Positions 1-8,498 of a stretch of 45,618 bases of DNA are shown here, piece by piece. A program made the position numbers and the translations under genes. The notes beneath the pieces were generated by a model. It searched no databases, was not told the DNA's origin, and saw only the letters and a list, made by a program, of their open reading frames with translations. Position 1 is the stretch's first letter. Each line of letters starts with the position of its first letter. This stretch comes from an uncultured Candidatus Pelagibacter sp. (GTDB taxonomy: Bacteria > Pseudomonadota > Alphaproteobacteria > Pelagibacterales > Pelagibacteraceae). The stretch spans positions 1-45,618 of the forward strand of contig CAJQTH010000020.1 in the NCBI GenBank assembly GCA_905618905.1, in the 5' to 3' direction.

Positions 1-2
1 TC

Positions 3-827
3 ATAGTAACTCTCTTTCTACTATTTAAAATTTTAGGATTAAAATTTTCCTCTTTTATTTCTAGTAAAATTACATCTTTTTTTGGGCCTTTTTTTAGATC
101 CAAAAAACTCATAAGATCAAATATACAAAAAGCACTTCCAAATATAAATAAAAGTGAAATTGAAATGATTTCGATGAGAATGTGGGAAAACTATGGAAAA
201 ATTCTTGCTGAGTACGTTTTTATAAAAGATTTTAGGGGACCAAAATTTAACAATAAAATAAAAGTCAATGGTCAAGATATTTTAGAAAAAATTAGAAAAG
301 ATAATGAGTCTGTAATATTTGTTTCTGGTCACTTTAACAACTTTGAGTTAATGGCCTTACACATCGAAAAATCCAATATTAATTTGGCTACAATTTATAG
401 GCCTCTCAATAATAAATTTCTAAATTTTATAATGGAAAGAATTAGAAAAAAATATATTTGTAAGAATCAAATAAAAAAAGGAATTTCAGGTACTAAGAAA
501 TTACTTACATTTTTTAAAAAAAAAACCTCTATAGCATTAATGATTGACCAGAGAGTTTCTCAAGGAATTAAGTCTAAATTTTTTAATGATGAATGTTTTA
601 CAACAACTATCCCTGCTCAATTTGTCAAAAAATTTAAATGCAAAGTGGTTCCTATCTATATTGAAAGAAAGCATGATACAAATTTTGAACTTACTATTCA
701 TAATCCAATCGAATATTCAAATGATGAAACAATCGAATCAATCACTTTAAGTTTAAATAATTTACTTGAAAAAATGGTTATGAAAAATCCCGATCAATGG
801 ATTTGGTCTCATAATCGTTGGAAATAA
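3..827 (+). CDS. Lipid A biosynthesis (HtrB/LpxL-type) acyltransferase, 5' end cut off by window
   Basis: The reading frame is open to the left edge, so the start codon lies outside; 274 codons are visible. Family members of about 290-300 residues would lack only some 20 residues here. An HxxxxE acyltransferase motif is visible in GHFNNFE near codons 110-116. It is followed by a MIDQR...GIKSKFF block and a C-terminal WIWSHNRWK, the order seen in lysophospholipid/Kdo2-lipid A acyltransferases. The family moves an acyl chain from acyl-ACP to a lipid A precursor at the inner membrane. An ATG at position 165 could be mistaken for the start, but the upstream codons continue a family-like region (FFGPFFRSK, then NIQKALPNI). 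The exact acyl position (LpxL or LpxM type) cannot be told from sequence. Confidence 0.85.
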   Translation: MVTLFLLFKILGLKFSSFISSKITSFFGPFFRSKKLIRSNIQKALPNINKSEIEMISMRMWENYGKILAEYVFIKDFRGPKFNNKIKVNGQDILEKIRKDNESVIFVSGHFNNFELMALHIEKSNINLATIYRPLNNKFLNFIMERIRKKYICKNQIKKGISGTKKLLTFFKKKTSIALMIDQRVSQGIKSKFFNDECFTTTIPAQFVKKFKCKVVPIYIERKHDTNFELTIHNPIEYSNDETIESITLSLNNLLEKMVMKNPDQWIWSHNRWK

Positions 828-839
828 GTAAACAAAGTT

Positions 840-1028
840 TTATTCATTCTCTCTTTTAACTGAGGCTTCTTTGTATGAATAATAAGGCTCTTGCAAATCA
901 ACGTTCCAGTAATTGAGAAGATTTAAGTCAATTTCTTTACCCGATATAGCACAAATTACATAGTCGCCTTCTTCAATGACTTCAAAATTATTTGGTAAAT
1001 ATTTTATTTTGGCTAATTTTTTATTCAT
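840..1028 (-). CDS. DUF2093 family small protein
   Basis: This is a 62-residue protein, MNKKLAKIKYLP onward, with the DUF2093 pattern: a (K/R)YLPN(D/N)F start, then GDYVICAISGKEI, LNYWNVDLQEPY and a final acidic/basic tail. The family is small, found mainly in Alphaproteobacteria, and has no assigned function. An upstream in-frame ATG at 1088 would add 21 residues and overlap purD on the other strand. The start at 1028 is preferred because family homology begins there. It is divergent from purD with a gap of only about 21 bases, so the two promoters must overlap or lie inside the neighbouring genes. The VICAISGKEI segment has one Cys only, so it is not a classical zinc ribbon. Confidence 0.8.
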   Translation of the reverse strand: MNKKLAKIKYLPNNFEVIEEGDYVICAISGKEIDLNLLNYWNVDLQEPYYSYKEASVKRENE

Positions 1029-1049
1029 TTTTAGTTTATATATTAATAT

Positions 1050-2315
1050 ATGAATGTTGGTATAATTGGAAGTGGTGGAAGAGAGCATGCACTATGTAAA
1101 TCTATTAAGAAATCCTCTAAAGTAAAAAAAATATATTGTTTTCCAGGAAATGCAGGTACCTCTGAGCATGCAGAAAATATTCAAATGGATATTTCTGATT
1201 TTAATAGAATTAAAGAATTTTCTCTTTCTAACAAAATTAATCTAATTATAGTTGGGCCTGAAAAGCCATTAGTTGATGGAATAGTTGATTTTTTCAAGGA
1301 TACTAAAATAAGTATTTTTGGTCCTGATAAAATTTCATCTCAACTTGAGGGTTCAAAAATATTTACTAAAAAAATTTGTGAATCATATGAAATTCCAACT
1401 GCTAAATTTGGAGTATTTGAAAACTCTAGTGAAGCGATTGCATTTTTAGATAAGACACCGTTTCCACTTGTAATTAAGGCTGACGGACTTGCGTCTGGCA
1501 AAGGTGTTTATATTTGTGAAAATAAAGATGAGGGAAATATTGCTATAAAAGAAATTTTTAATGGAAAATTTGGTATAGCTAAAAATGTTTTAATTGAGGA
1601 ATTTCTTGTAGGGGAAGAAATGAGTTATTTTATAATTAGCGATGGTAAAGAAATTAAAAATTTTGAAACAGCCCAAGATCATAAAAGAGTCTTAGAGAAT
1701 GATAAAGGGAGCAATACAGGGGGTATGGGTGCTTATTCTCCTTCACGATTAATAAATAAAAAACTTGAACAGAAAATATTAACAAAAATAATAAAACCAA
1801 CAATTAAAGCGCTAGAAGAAATGGGTTCTAATTATAGAGGTTTTTTATATGCTGGACTAATGATAGTAAATGAAGAGCCATTTTTAATAGAATATAATGT
1901 AAGAATGGGAGATCCAGAGTGCCAAACTATTTTACCAAAATTAAAAACAGATTTATTAGAAATTATAGAGGCATGCTGTAACGGAAATTTAAAAAATTTA
2001 AAAATAGAATGGTTTGACCAAAAAAGTTTATGCGTAGTGCTTTGCGCAAAAGGTTATCCCGATGAATATAATAAAGATATATTAATTGAAAATTTAGACA
2101 AACTTAATTTAGATGAAGGTGATTTTGTTTATCACGCCGGAACTAAAAAGAATGATAATAAAATATATTCAAATGGAGGCAGAGTTATTAACTTTGTAAG
2201 CTTATCTTCTAGTTTTAAGGAGAGTAGAAGTAAAATATTTAATCATATTGATATGCTTAATTGGAGTGGTGGATTTTTTAGAAAAGATATTGGGCACAAG
2301 GTGATTAATGAATGA
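1050..2315 (+). CDS. purD: Phosphoribosylamine-glycine ligase (GAR synthetase)
   Basis: The 421-residue enzyme matches the usual PurD length. It joins glycine to phosphoribosylamine with ATP, the second step of de novo purine synthesis in the cytosol. The N-terminal nucleotide-binding motif GSGGREHALC lies near residues 7-16 and GPEKPLVDG near 66-75. The ATP-grasp core shows VIKADGLASGKG from about residue 141, GSNTGGMGAYSP near 220-231 and NVRMGDPECQ near 284-293, the last being the metal/ATP region. The stop overlaps the start of rsmD (ATGA), so the two are very likely cotranscribed and translationally coupled. No anomaly is seen. Confidence 0.97.
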   Translation: MNVGIIGSGGREHALCKSIKKSSKVKKIYCFPGNAGTSEHAENIQMDISDFNRIKEFSLSNKINLIIVGPEKPLVDGIVDFFKDTKISIFGPDKISSQLEGSKIFTKKICESYEIPTAKFGVFENSSEAIAFLDKTPFPLVIKADGLASGKGVYICENKDEGNIAIKEIFNGKFGIAKNVLIEEFLVGEEMSYFIISDGKEIKNFETAQDHKRVLENDKGSNTGGMGAYSPSRLINKKLEQKILTKIIKPTIKALEEMGSNYRGFLYAGLMIVNEEPFLIEYNVRMGDPECQTILPKLKTDLLEIIEACCNGNLKNLKIEWFDQKSLCVVLCAKGYPDEYNKDILIENLDKLNLDEGDFVYHAGTKKNDNKIYSNGGRVINFVSLSSSFKESRSKIFNHIDMLNWSGGFFRKDIGHKVINE

Positions 2316-2878
2316 GAATTATTTCAGGTGACCTCAAAGGTAAAAAAATTCTTCTCCCTTCAGACAAGTTAACAAGACCCCTTAAAGACTTAACTAAAGA
2401 ATCAATTTTTAACATAATTAACCATTCAAAGTTACTCGATGTAAAAGTTGAGAAAGCTAACGTGCTTGATTTATTTTCTGGTGTCGGTTCATTTGGTCTT
2501 GAATGTCTATCTAGAGGGGCTCTATTTGTTACATTTATAGAAAACTACAAAGAAGCATTAACTATTCTCAAAAAAAATATAAGCAATATGAACCAACAAA
2601 ATTTCTCACAAATCATAGAAGGGGATATTTTCTTAGAAAATACAGTTAAATTATTGAATAGTAGATTTGATATTATTTTTATGGATCCTCCCTATAAAGA
2701 AAAAAAAGTATTAAATATCTTAAATACAATCATTAAATTAAATTTATTAAAAGAAAATGGTGTTATAATAATCCATAGACACAGAAAAGAAGAAGATATA
2801 TTTCCTGAAAAATTTAAAACAATAATAAAAAAAAATTATGGAATTTCAAAAATTATTTTTGGCAATAATTTAGCTTAA
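2312..2878 (+). CDS. rsmD: 16S rRNA (guanine(966)-N(2))-methyltransferase
   Basis: The 188-residue protein is the standard RsmD length. It begins with the family signature MRIISGDLKGKKI, followed by TRPLKDLTKESIFNII. The SAM-binding motif I is DLFSGVGSFGLECLSRG near residues 53-69. The catalytic (D/N)PPY motif appears as MDPPYKEKK near 125-133. RsmD methylates N2 of G966 in 16S rRNA on the small ribosomal subunit. It overlaps purD by 4 bases upstream and runs convergently into pgi, overlapping that gene's 3' end by 9 bases. No terminator hairpin is visible in the overlap. Confidence 0.93.
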   Translation: MRIISGDLKGKKILLPSDKLTRPLKDLTKESIFNIINHSKLLDVKVEKANVLDLFSGVGSFGLECLSRGALFVTFIENYKEALTILKKNISNMNQQNFSQIIEGDIFLENTVKLLNSRFDIIFMDPPYKEKKVLNILNTIIKLNLLKENGVIIIHRHRKEEDIFPEKFKTIIKKNYGISKIIFGNNLA

Positions 2879-4036
2879 TATTTTTTTTGTTTCTTTCTTA
2901 ATCAATTCAACTGAAGGCTGGTCAAAAGGATTAACATTTAAAGCTCTTCCTAATAAAATAGTTTCCAAGATAAAAAAACAGAAGAGTTCACCTAGTGATT
3001 TTTCATCTCGCTTTAAAACACTAAAGCTTCTAAAGGGAATTTTTTTTGATATAAAAACTTTTTCAGTAGCAAGCATTTGGGATTGTTTAATTTTTTGTAT
3101 TGATTGATTTTTTAAATATTTATGACTTGATGAAATATTATTATTTTGCATTTTTATGTCTCTATTATCTAGAGTGTTAAAGAATGTATAAAAACTTTTC
3201 TTTGGACCATCTAAATAGAGTTGCATCAAACTGTGATTGTCTTTTGGCATTGATGATATAAATGGCAGAAGTCCTTTTGATTTTTTACCTAGACTTTCAG
3301 CTATCAACTGTTGATACCATTTAAATAAGTTTTCTGATTGCTCATCATAGTTCAAAATTATAGATGCAAGCTTACCACTATTAATAAAATTTAAAGTTAC
3401 CGCTACATTATCCACAAGATTATTTACAAAATTTTTATTTTTAATAAGGTTATTAAATTGTTTAAATTTATTTTCATTTAAATTCATCAATTCTGCAGGC
3501 AGCATTCCTACTTCAGATAATACAGAATATCTTCCACCTACATAATTCTTGTGTTCAAAAATTTCAGCTTTAAGTTGACTGGCTAGATTAGTTAGATAAC
3601 TCTCTTTATTTTCTGTAATTATAATATTTTGGTCTTTTTTTTTAATTAATGTATTTGAATTTACTATTGTTTCTAGAGTGTTTCCAGATTTAGATATAAT
3701 CAAATTTAAATTAATATTTTTATTTTGAAAATAATCTTCACTATTATTTAAATTATTTACAAACTTAAAATTTTTTTTAATTTTTTTTTTTAAAAAATCA
3801 TGAATTGCTTCTGATCCAAGTGCAGATCCTCCCATAGCAATTATTCTTATATTGAAAAATTTCCTATATTTGAAAATTATTTTTTTAGAGTAGCTGTATT
3901 TATAATTTGGTTTTAGTGTTTCAAATAATAAAGGTTGGTCTTTTAATAAATTTTCAAAAAGTTTTTTAACTTTTTTAACTTTTTTAAAATTTTTAAAATT
4001 TTTAAAATTTTTAAAATTAATATTCTTAGTGAGCAT
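2870..4036 (-). CDS. pgi: Glucose-6-phosphate isomerase, compact form
   Basis: The 388-residue protein is short for the family (about 450-550). It interconverts glucose-6-phosphate and fructose-6-phosphate. Visible family motifs in order are AMGGSALGSEAI near residues 67-78, SKSGNTLETI near 115-124, GGRYSVLSEVG near 167-177, QQLIAESLGK (catalytic-Glu region), KDNHSLMQLYLDGP (catalytic-His region) and NPFDQPSVELIK near the C-terminus (catalytic Lys). All key blocks are present, so it is likely active. The first 25 residues are low complexity (NFK and KKV repeats) and arise from a 9-bp DNA repeat. The ATG overlaps the stop of the upstream BamF-like gene by one base, suggesting coupling to the lspA operon. 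Confidence 0.9.
   Translation of the reverse strand: MLTKNINFKNFKNFKNFKKVKKVKKLFENLLKDQPLLFETLKPNYKYSYSKKIIFKYRKFFNIRIIAMGGSALGSEAIHDFLKKKIKKNFKFVNNLNNSEDYFQNKNINLNLIISKSGNTLETIVNSNTLIKKKDQNIIITENKESYLTNLASQLKAEIFEHKNYVGGRYSVLSEVGMLPAELMNLNENKFKQFNNLIKNKNFVNNLVDNVAVTLNFINSGKLASIILNYDEQSENLFKWYQQLIAESLGKKSKGLLPFISSMPKDNHSLMQLYLDGPKKSFYTFFNTLDNRDIKMQNNNISSSHKYLKNQSIQKIKQSQMLATEKVFISKKIPFRSFSVLKRDEKSLGELFCFFILETILLGRALNVNPFDQPSVELIKKETKKILS
3962..4016. repeat. 9-bp A/T tandem repeat in the 5' end of pgi
   Basis: Two units of TTTTTTAAC (3962-3979) are followed by four exact units of TTTTTAAAA (3981-4016). Read on the minus strand they encode the repeating NFK tripeptide and KKV of the Pgi N-terminus. 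The unit length is a multiple of three, so slippage would change residue number without breaking the frame. Confidence 0.85.
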
Positions 4037-4365
4037 TAATTGTTTTTAATATTTTTTAATACGAAATCCTCTGCTTTTTTATTTGTTGTAATTGTATCAC
4101 TAGCAGTTTCATTTTTAATGTTTAGCATTTTTTCGATATCAGTCTCTTGCTCTGACAGTATAATATTTTCATCGTCATCTTTATCTTTATCTTTTGGTTG
4201 AGGTAACTCTAAAAATTGAGGGGGTAAAACTAGTGGACTTTTTTTTTGCACTAAAAATTCATCACTATTGTCAGATTTATTTCCACTAAGCCCATCTTTA
4301 ATTGACTGACAAGAAAGTCCTGTTAACGCTATTACTAAAATTAAAATTATATTATTTATTTTCAT
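4036..4365 (-). CDS. BamF-like (DUF3035) outer-membrane lipoprotein
   Basis: The 109-residue protein has a lipoprotein signal peptide with lipobox LSC (Cys at about residue 19). After it comes DEFLVQKKSPLVLPPQF...LPQP, the conserved core of the DUF3035/BamF family. In Alphaproteobacteria BamF is a lipoprotein of the BAM complex, which folds outer-membrane proteins. The rest of the mature chain is acidic and probably disordered. Its start lies inside the 3' end of lspA (14-base overlap), so the lipoprotein is translated next to the peptidase that would process it. The family call rests on the short DEF...P-L-PP core, so moderate certainty is appropriate. Confidence 0.72.
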   Translation of the reverse strand: MKINNIILILVIALTGLSCQSIKDGLSGNKSDNSDEFLVQKKSPLVLPPQFLELPQPKDKDKDDDENIILSEQETDIEKMLNIKNETASDTITTNKKAEDFVLKNIKNN

Positions 4366-4852
4366 TTACTAAATATTTATCAAAAATTAATTCCACCAAA
4401 ATAAGGCAAATCACTCCAAAAGAAATGAAAATATCTGCTACATTAAAGATAAACCAGTGAAAATTATTTACATGTAAATCAATGAAATCTGGTACAGCAG
4501 TATAATACAACCTGTCAAATAAGTTGCCTATAGCGCCAGCAAAAATAAAAGAGAGAAAATAAACCCTTATATCCTTTGTTTTTATAATCATGAACAAAAC
4601 AGCCAAGGAAATCATCGCAATAATTCCTGTAATTAAATTGTATACTTCCTTTTGCTCAAAATTCAGTAATCCAAATGCAATTCCCTTATTCCAAACTAAA
4701 TATATGTTTAAAAATGATGTTACAAAAATATCAACATGATTGTGTATTTCCACTAAACTTAATACGTATAACTTTGTAAGTCTATCCAGTAAAACAATAG
4801 CAACAATTACTAAGCTACAGAAAATTATTTTTTTTTTTTCCTTAATTTGCAT
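4352..4852 (-). CDS. lspA: Lipoprotein signal peptidase (signal peptidase II)
   Basis: The 166-residue inner-membrane aspartyl protease cleaves signal peptides of prolipoproteins. It has four hydrophobic segments. Family motifs are DRLTKLYVL near residue 23, NKGIAFGLL near 54-62, GNLFDRLYYTAVPDFIDL near 107-124 and FNVADIFI near 135-142. The two catalytic aspartates are in VPDFID and NVADIF. It sits 6 bases downstream of ileS, the classical ileS-lspA arrangement, and overlaps the downstream lipoprotein gene. Confidence 0.96.
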   Translation of the reverse strand: MQIKEKKKIIFCSLVIVAIVLLDRLTKLYVLSLVEIHNHVDIFVTSFLNIYLVWNKGIAFGLLNFEQKEVYNLITGIIAMISLAVLFMIIKTKDIRVYFLSFIFAGAIGNLFDRLYYTAVPDFIDLHVNNFHWFIFNVADIFISFGVICLILVELIFDKYLVNENK

Positions 4853-4858
4853 TACTTT

Positions 4859-7576
4859 CTAATTTGGATGTCTTGCACATCCATCTTTGTTAATTTTCCA
4901 ACAAACAGGGCATTTTTCTCCCTCGGCTTTTTTTGTTTGTGCTGAAGTTTCATTGCTCGTAGTTTCAATAATTTCTGCTGCAGATGTTATGCAAAGCTCA
5001 GCCATATCAATATTTTTTATTAATTCTATTAAATTTTTATTTAAACTTATTATAAGATTTGCTTCTAGACTTGAGCCTATTTCTTTACTTGCTCTTTTTA
5101 CTTCGATACTAACATTGCAAATATCTCTTATCTTTTTTAACTCTTTCCATTTTTTATTTAATTGTTCATTTTGAAATGATTTTGGAAATTCCATAAATTC
5201 TTCTAAATGAATACTTTTATTATTTTTATTTATTAAAGTAAAAATTTCCTCTGTTGTAAATGACAATATTGGTGCAAACCATTTGATAAGAGATTCAAGA
5301 ATTATATTTAAGACAACAATACAATTTTTTCTTCTCTCTGCGCTTTTACTATCACAGTATAAAGCATCTTTTCTAATATCAAAATAAAACGCAGATAGGT
5401 CTACGGTGCAAAAGTTTAACAGTTCCTTATAAAGATTATGAAAATCATATAATTTAAAATAGTTTTTAAAATTTTTATTTAATTCAAAAACTCTATGAAG
5501 CATATATTGCTCTAACTCTGGTAATTGATTTAAATCCAGCTTTTTTGTATCTACTTTTTTAAAATCATCATTTAAATTTCCTAGTAAATATCTAAATGTA
5601 TTTCTAATTTTTCTATAAGAGTCCGCATGTTGTTCTAAAATAGAATAATCAATTCTTAAATCCTCAGCATAATTAGATGATGCAACCCATATTCTTAAAA
5701 TATCTGCACCATATTTTTTTAAAATATCCTCAGGTGCAATTACATTTCCTAAAGATTTAGACATTTTAAGTCCTTTTCCATCTACAACAAACCCATGTGA
5801 TAATATTGATTCGTAAGGCGCTCTACCTCTAGTTCCACAAGATTCTAACAGTGACGAATGAAACCAACCTCTATGCTGATCAGAGCCTTCTAAATACATT
5901 GATGCTGGCCATTGAAGATCTTCTCTTTTTTCCAAAACAAATGCATGTGTGCACCCACTATCAAACCAAACTTCAACAATATCACTTATTTTTTCATAAT
6001 CTTCTGCTTTATATTTGTCCCCTAAAAATCTTTGAGGATTATCAGAAAACCAACAATCAGAACCTTCTTTTTCATAAATGCTCGCAATATTTTCATTTAC
6101 ATTATCATCTACTAAAATTTCTTTAGTAGATTTATGAACAAATATTGGAAGTGGAACACCCCAAACCCTTTGTCTTGAAACACACCAATCTGGCCTTGTT
6201 TCAATCATTGCTTTGATTCTTTCTCTACCTTTGTCTGGATAAAATGTAGTGTCATCAAGAGCTTTTAACGCTTTTTTTCTCAAACCATGACTTTCCATTG
6301 AAATAAACCATTGCGGAGTTGCTCTATGAACAAGAGGTGCTTTTGATCTCCATGAATGCGGATATGAATGAACTAGCTCTCCATTAGATAATAACTTTTT
6401 TTGTTCTTTTAATTTTTCAATAATAATTGGATTAGCTTTAAAAATATGAGTTCCCTCAAATAAAGGAAGATTTTTAGTGTATTTACCATCACCATCTACA
6501 GTCTCTATAGCTTTTATCCCATGCTTTAAACAAAGATTAAAATCATCAGGACCATGACTAGGTGCACAATGAACAATACCTGTTCCCTGTTCTGTTGTAA
6601 CAAATCTTGCTTCAAGCATTGGAATATCATAATCATAACCAAGCTCTAAAAAGGGATGACTACAAATTGTATCTTTAAAATCTTTACCCTTAAATTTTTT
6701 TATTTCTTTGTAACTTTTGATTTCGCAATCTTTGATAACAGACTCTAGTAGAGCTTCTGCTACTACTATTCTTTTATTCTTAAAATCTCCTTCATCATTT
6801 AATTCAATTATTAAATAATCTAAAGCCTCATTATAAGCTAATGCTTTATTTGCAGGTATAGTCCATGGAGTAGTTGTCCATATAATAACTTCTGTATTTT
6901 CTAATTCTTTTATATCTGTTTTTTTAACTGGGAAGGCTGTATAAATTGTATCTGATTTATGATCTTGGTACTCAACTTCAGCATCTGCTAAAGCTGTTTT
7001 TTCTACGGTTGACCAAAGAACAGGTTTAAAACCTCTATAAAGACTTCCTTCTTTTAAAAATTTTCCTAACTCTCTAACGATTTGGGCTTCTGCTTCAAAG
7101 CTCATTGTTGCATAATGATTATCCCAATCTCCAACAACACCTAATCTTTTAAATTGTGTTTTATGAACTTCAATCCATTTTTGAGCAAACTCTCTGCACT
7201 CTTTTCTAAATTCTGTTATTGGAACTTCATTTTTATTTTTTTTATTTTTTTTATATTGCTCTTCGATTTTCCACTCAATGGGTAGACCGTGACAATCCCA
7301 TCCTGGAACATATACAGAATCTTTACCATCCATCTGATGGAATTTTACTATTATGTCTTTCAAAATCTTATTCAAGGCTGTACCCATATGAATATTTCCA
7401 TTCGCATATGGTGGACCATCATGAAGTATAAACTTCTCTTTACCTTTATTAGATTTTCTCAGCTCTTTATAAAGATCAATTTTTTTCCAATATTCTAAAA
7501 TTTCAGGTTCTTTATTCTGTAAATTTGCCTTCATGGAGAAAGCTGTTTTAGGTAAATTTATATTTTCTTTACTCAT
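4859..7576 (-). CDS. ileS: Isoleucyl-tRNA synthetase
   Basis: The 905-residue class I synthetase charges tRNA-Ile. The HIGH-type motif is PPYANGNIHMG at about residues 55-65, and KMSKS sits in GLKMSKSLGN near residue 600. The inserted CP1 editing domain shows TTTPWTIPANKALAYN and GTGIVHCAPSHGPDDF. The C-terminal zinc-finger end is CPVCWKI...GCARHPN, so the protein is complete. I chose the ATG at 7576, one base after the ribF stop. An in-frame TTG at 7594 would add six residues inside ribF and looks less likely. Order ribF-ileS-lspA is a common proteobacterial cluster. Confidence 0.97.
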   Translation of the reverse strand: MSKENINLPKTAFSMKANLQNKEPEILEYWKKIDLYKELRKSNKGKEKFILHDGPPYANGNIHMGTALNKILKDIIVKFHQMDGKDSVYVPGWDCHGLPIEWKIEEQYKKNKKNKNEVPITEFRKECREFAQKWIEVHKTQFKRLGVVGDWDNHYATMSFEAEAQIVRELGKFLKEGSLYRGFKPVLWSTVEKTALADAEVEYQDHKSDTIYTAFPVKKTDIKELENTEVIIWTTTPWTIPANKALAYNEALDYLIIELNDEGDFKNKRIVVAEALLESVIKDCEIKSYKEIKKFKGKDFKDTICSHPFLELGYDYDIPMLEARFVTTEQGTGIVHCAPSHGPDDFNLCLKHGIKAIETVDGDGKYTKNLPLFEGTHIFKANPIIIEKLKEQKKLLSNGELVHSYPHSWRSKAPLVHRATPQWFISMESHGLRKKALKALDDTTFYPDKGRERIKAMIETRPDWCVSRQRVWGVPLPIFVHKSTKEILVDDNVNENIASIYEKEGSDCWFSDNPQRFLGDKYKAEDYEKISDIVEVWFDSGCTHAFVLEKREDLQWPASMYLEGSDQHRGWFHSSLLESCGTRGRAPYESILSHGFVVDGKGLKMSKSLGNVIAPEDILKKYGADILRIWVASSNYAEDLRIDYSILEQHADSYRKIRNTFRYLLGNLNDDFKKVDTKKLDLNQLPELEQYMLHRVFELNKNFKNYFKLYDFHNLYKELLNFCTVDLSAFYFDIRKDALYCDSKSAERRKNCIVVLNIILESLIKWFAPILSFTTEEIFTLINKNNKSIHLEEFMEFPKSFQNEQLNKKWKELKKIRDICNVSIEVKRASKEIGSSLEANLIISLNKNLIELIKNIDMAELCITSAAEIIETTSNETSAQTKKAEGEKCPVCWKINKDGCARHPN

Positions 7577-7577
7577 A

Positions 7578-8495
7578 TTAACTTTTTTTAGCAACTTTTA
7601 AGTCACTTTGAATTTGTTTTTTTAATTGATCAACGTTTTTGAATTTTTTTTCTTTTCTTATAAACTTTATGAACTCTACTGATAAATACTTATTATAAAG
7701 ATTTCCAGAAAAATTAAAAATATACACTTCTAATAAAATTTTTTTTTGATTAAAAGTTGGTCTATAACCAAGATTAGCAATCGCTTTTAGTGATTTATTG
7801 GAGTTTTTTTGTTTTACTTTAACAGCATAAACACCAGGCATCGCAATCACATAATCCTTAATATCAATATTACAGGTTGGAAAACCAATTTTTTTCCCTT
7901 GCTGCCTTCCCTTTTGAACAATTCCTTCAATTGACCAATTTCGACTTAATAACTTATTGGTTTTTTTTAATTGTCCTTTTTCTAGAAGAGAGCGAATATA
8001 TGTTGAGGAGATAACTTTTTTATTTAAGATTAGTGGCTGCGGTTTTACTATTTTGTAATGATATTTTTTTTCATTTTTTATTAATTGTCTAACATCTCCC
8101 TCTCTTTTATTGCCGAATCTAAAATTATTACTAACAAATATATATTGGGCTTCTAATTTTTTTGATAAAATTTCTTTAATAAAAAAATCAGACTTAATTG
8201 CAGAAAATTTTTTATCAAATTTTTTAGTGATTATAAAGTCAACGCCTAAATCATCTAAAATTATATTTTTCTGTTTTACATTTGAAATTCTAAAGTTTTT
8301 AAAGTTTTTATTAAAAAACATTTTAGGCATTGGCTCAAAAGTTAAAACACCAATCTTTAAATTAAATTTTTTTTTATAAGTATTTGCTAACCTAAATAAT
8401 CTTTGATGACCTAAATGAACTCCATCAAAATTTCCAATCAAGATAATTGATTTTTTATGATTTTTTGAAATATTAAAGTCTTTATACAGCTTCAT
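7578..8495 (-). CDS. ribF: Bifunctional riboflavin kinase / FMN adenylyltransferase
   Basis: The 305-residue bifunctional enzyme makes FMN and then FAD from riboflavin. The N-terminal FAD synthetase domain carries GNFDGVHLGHQ near residues 21-31 and SSTYIRSLLEKG near 167-178, both typical nucleotidyltransferase motifs. The C-terminal flavokinase domain carries GKKIGFPTCNI near 200-210 and the PGVYAVKV and NLGYRPTF blocks. The chain is lysine-rich, like others in the window. It is followed after one base by ileS and preceded by a HAD gene at 3 bases, so cotranscription is likely. Confidence 0.95.
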   Translation of the reverse strand: MKLYKDFNISKNHKKSIILIGNFDGVHLGHQRLFRLANTYKKKFNLKIGVLTFEPMPKMFFNKNFKNFRISNVKQKNIILDDLGVDFIITKKFDKKFSAIKSDFFIKEILSKKLEAQYIFVSNNFRFGNKREGDVRQLIKNEKKYHYKIVKPQPLILNKKVISSTYIRSLLEKGQLKKTNKLLSRNWSIEGIVQKGRQQGKKIGFPTCNIDIKDYVIAMPGVYAVKVKQKNSNKSLKAIANLGYRPTFNQKKILLEVYIFNFSGNLYNKYLSVEFIKFIRKEKKFKNVDQLKKQIQSDLKVAKKS

Positions 8496-8498
8496 ATT

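Noticed and set aside
7577-7594. Longer IleS start at a TTG codon
   Set aside because: It lies inside ribF and adds residues without homology; the ATG at 7576 is more likely.
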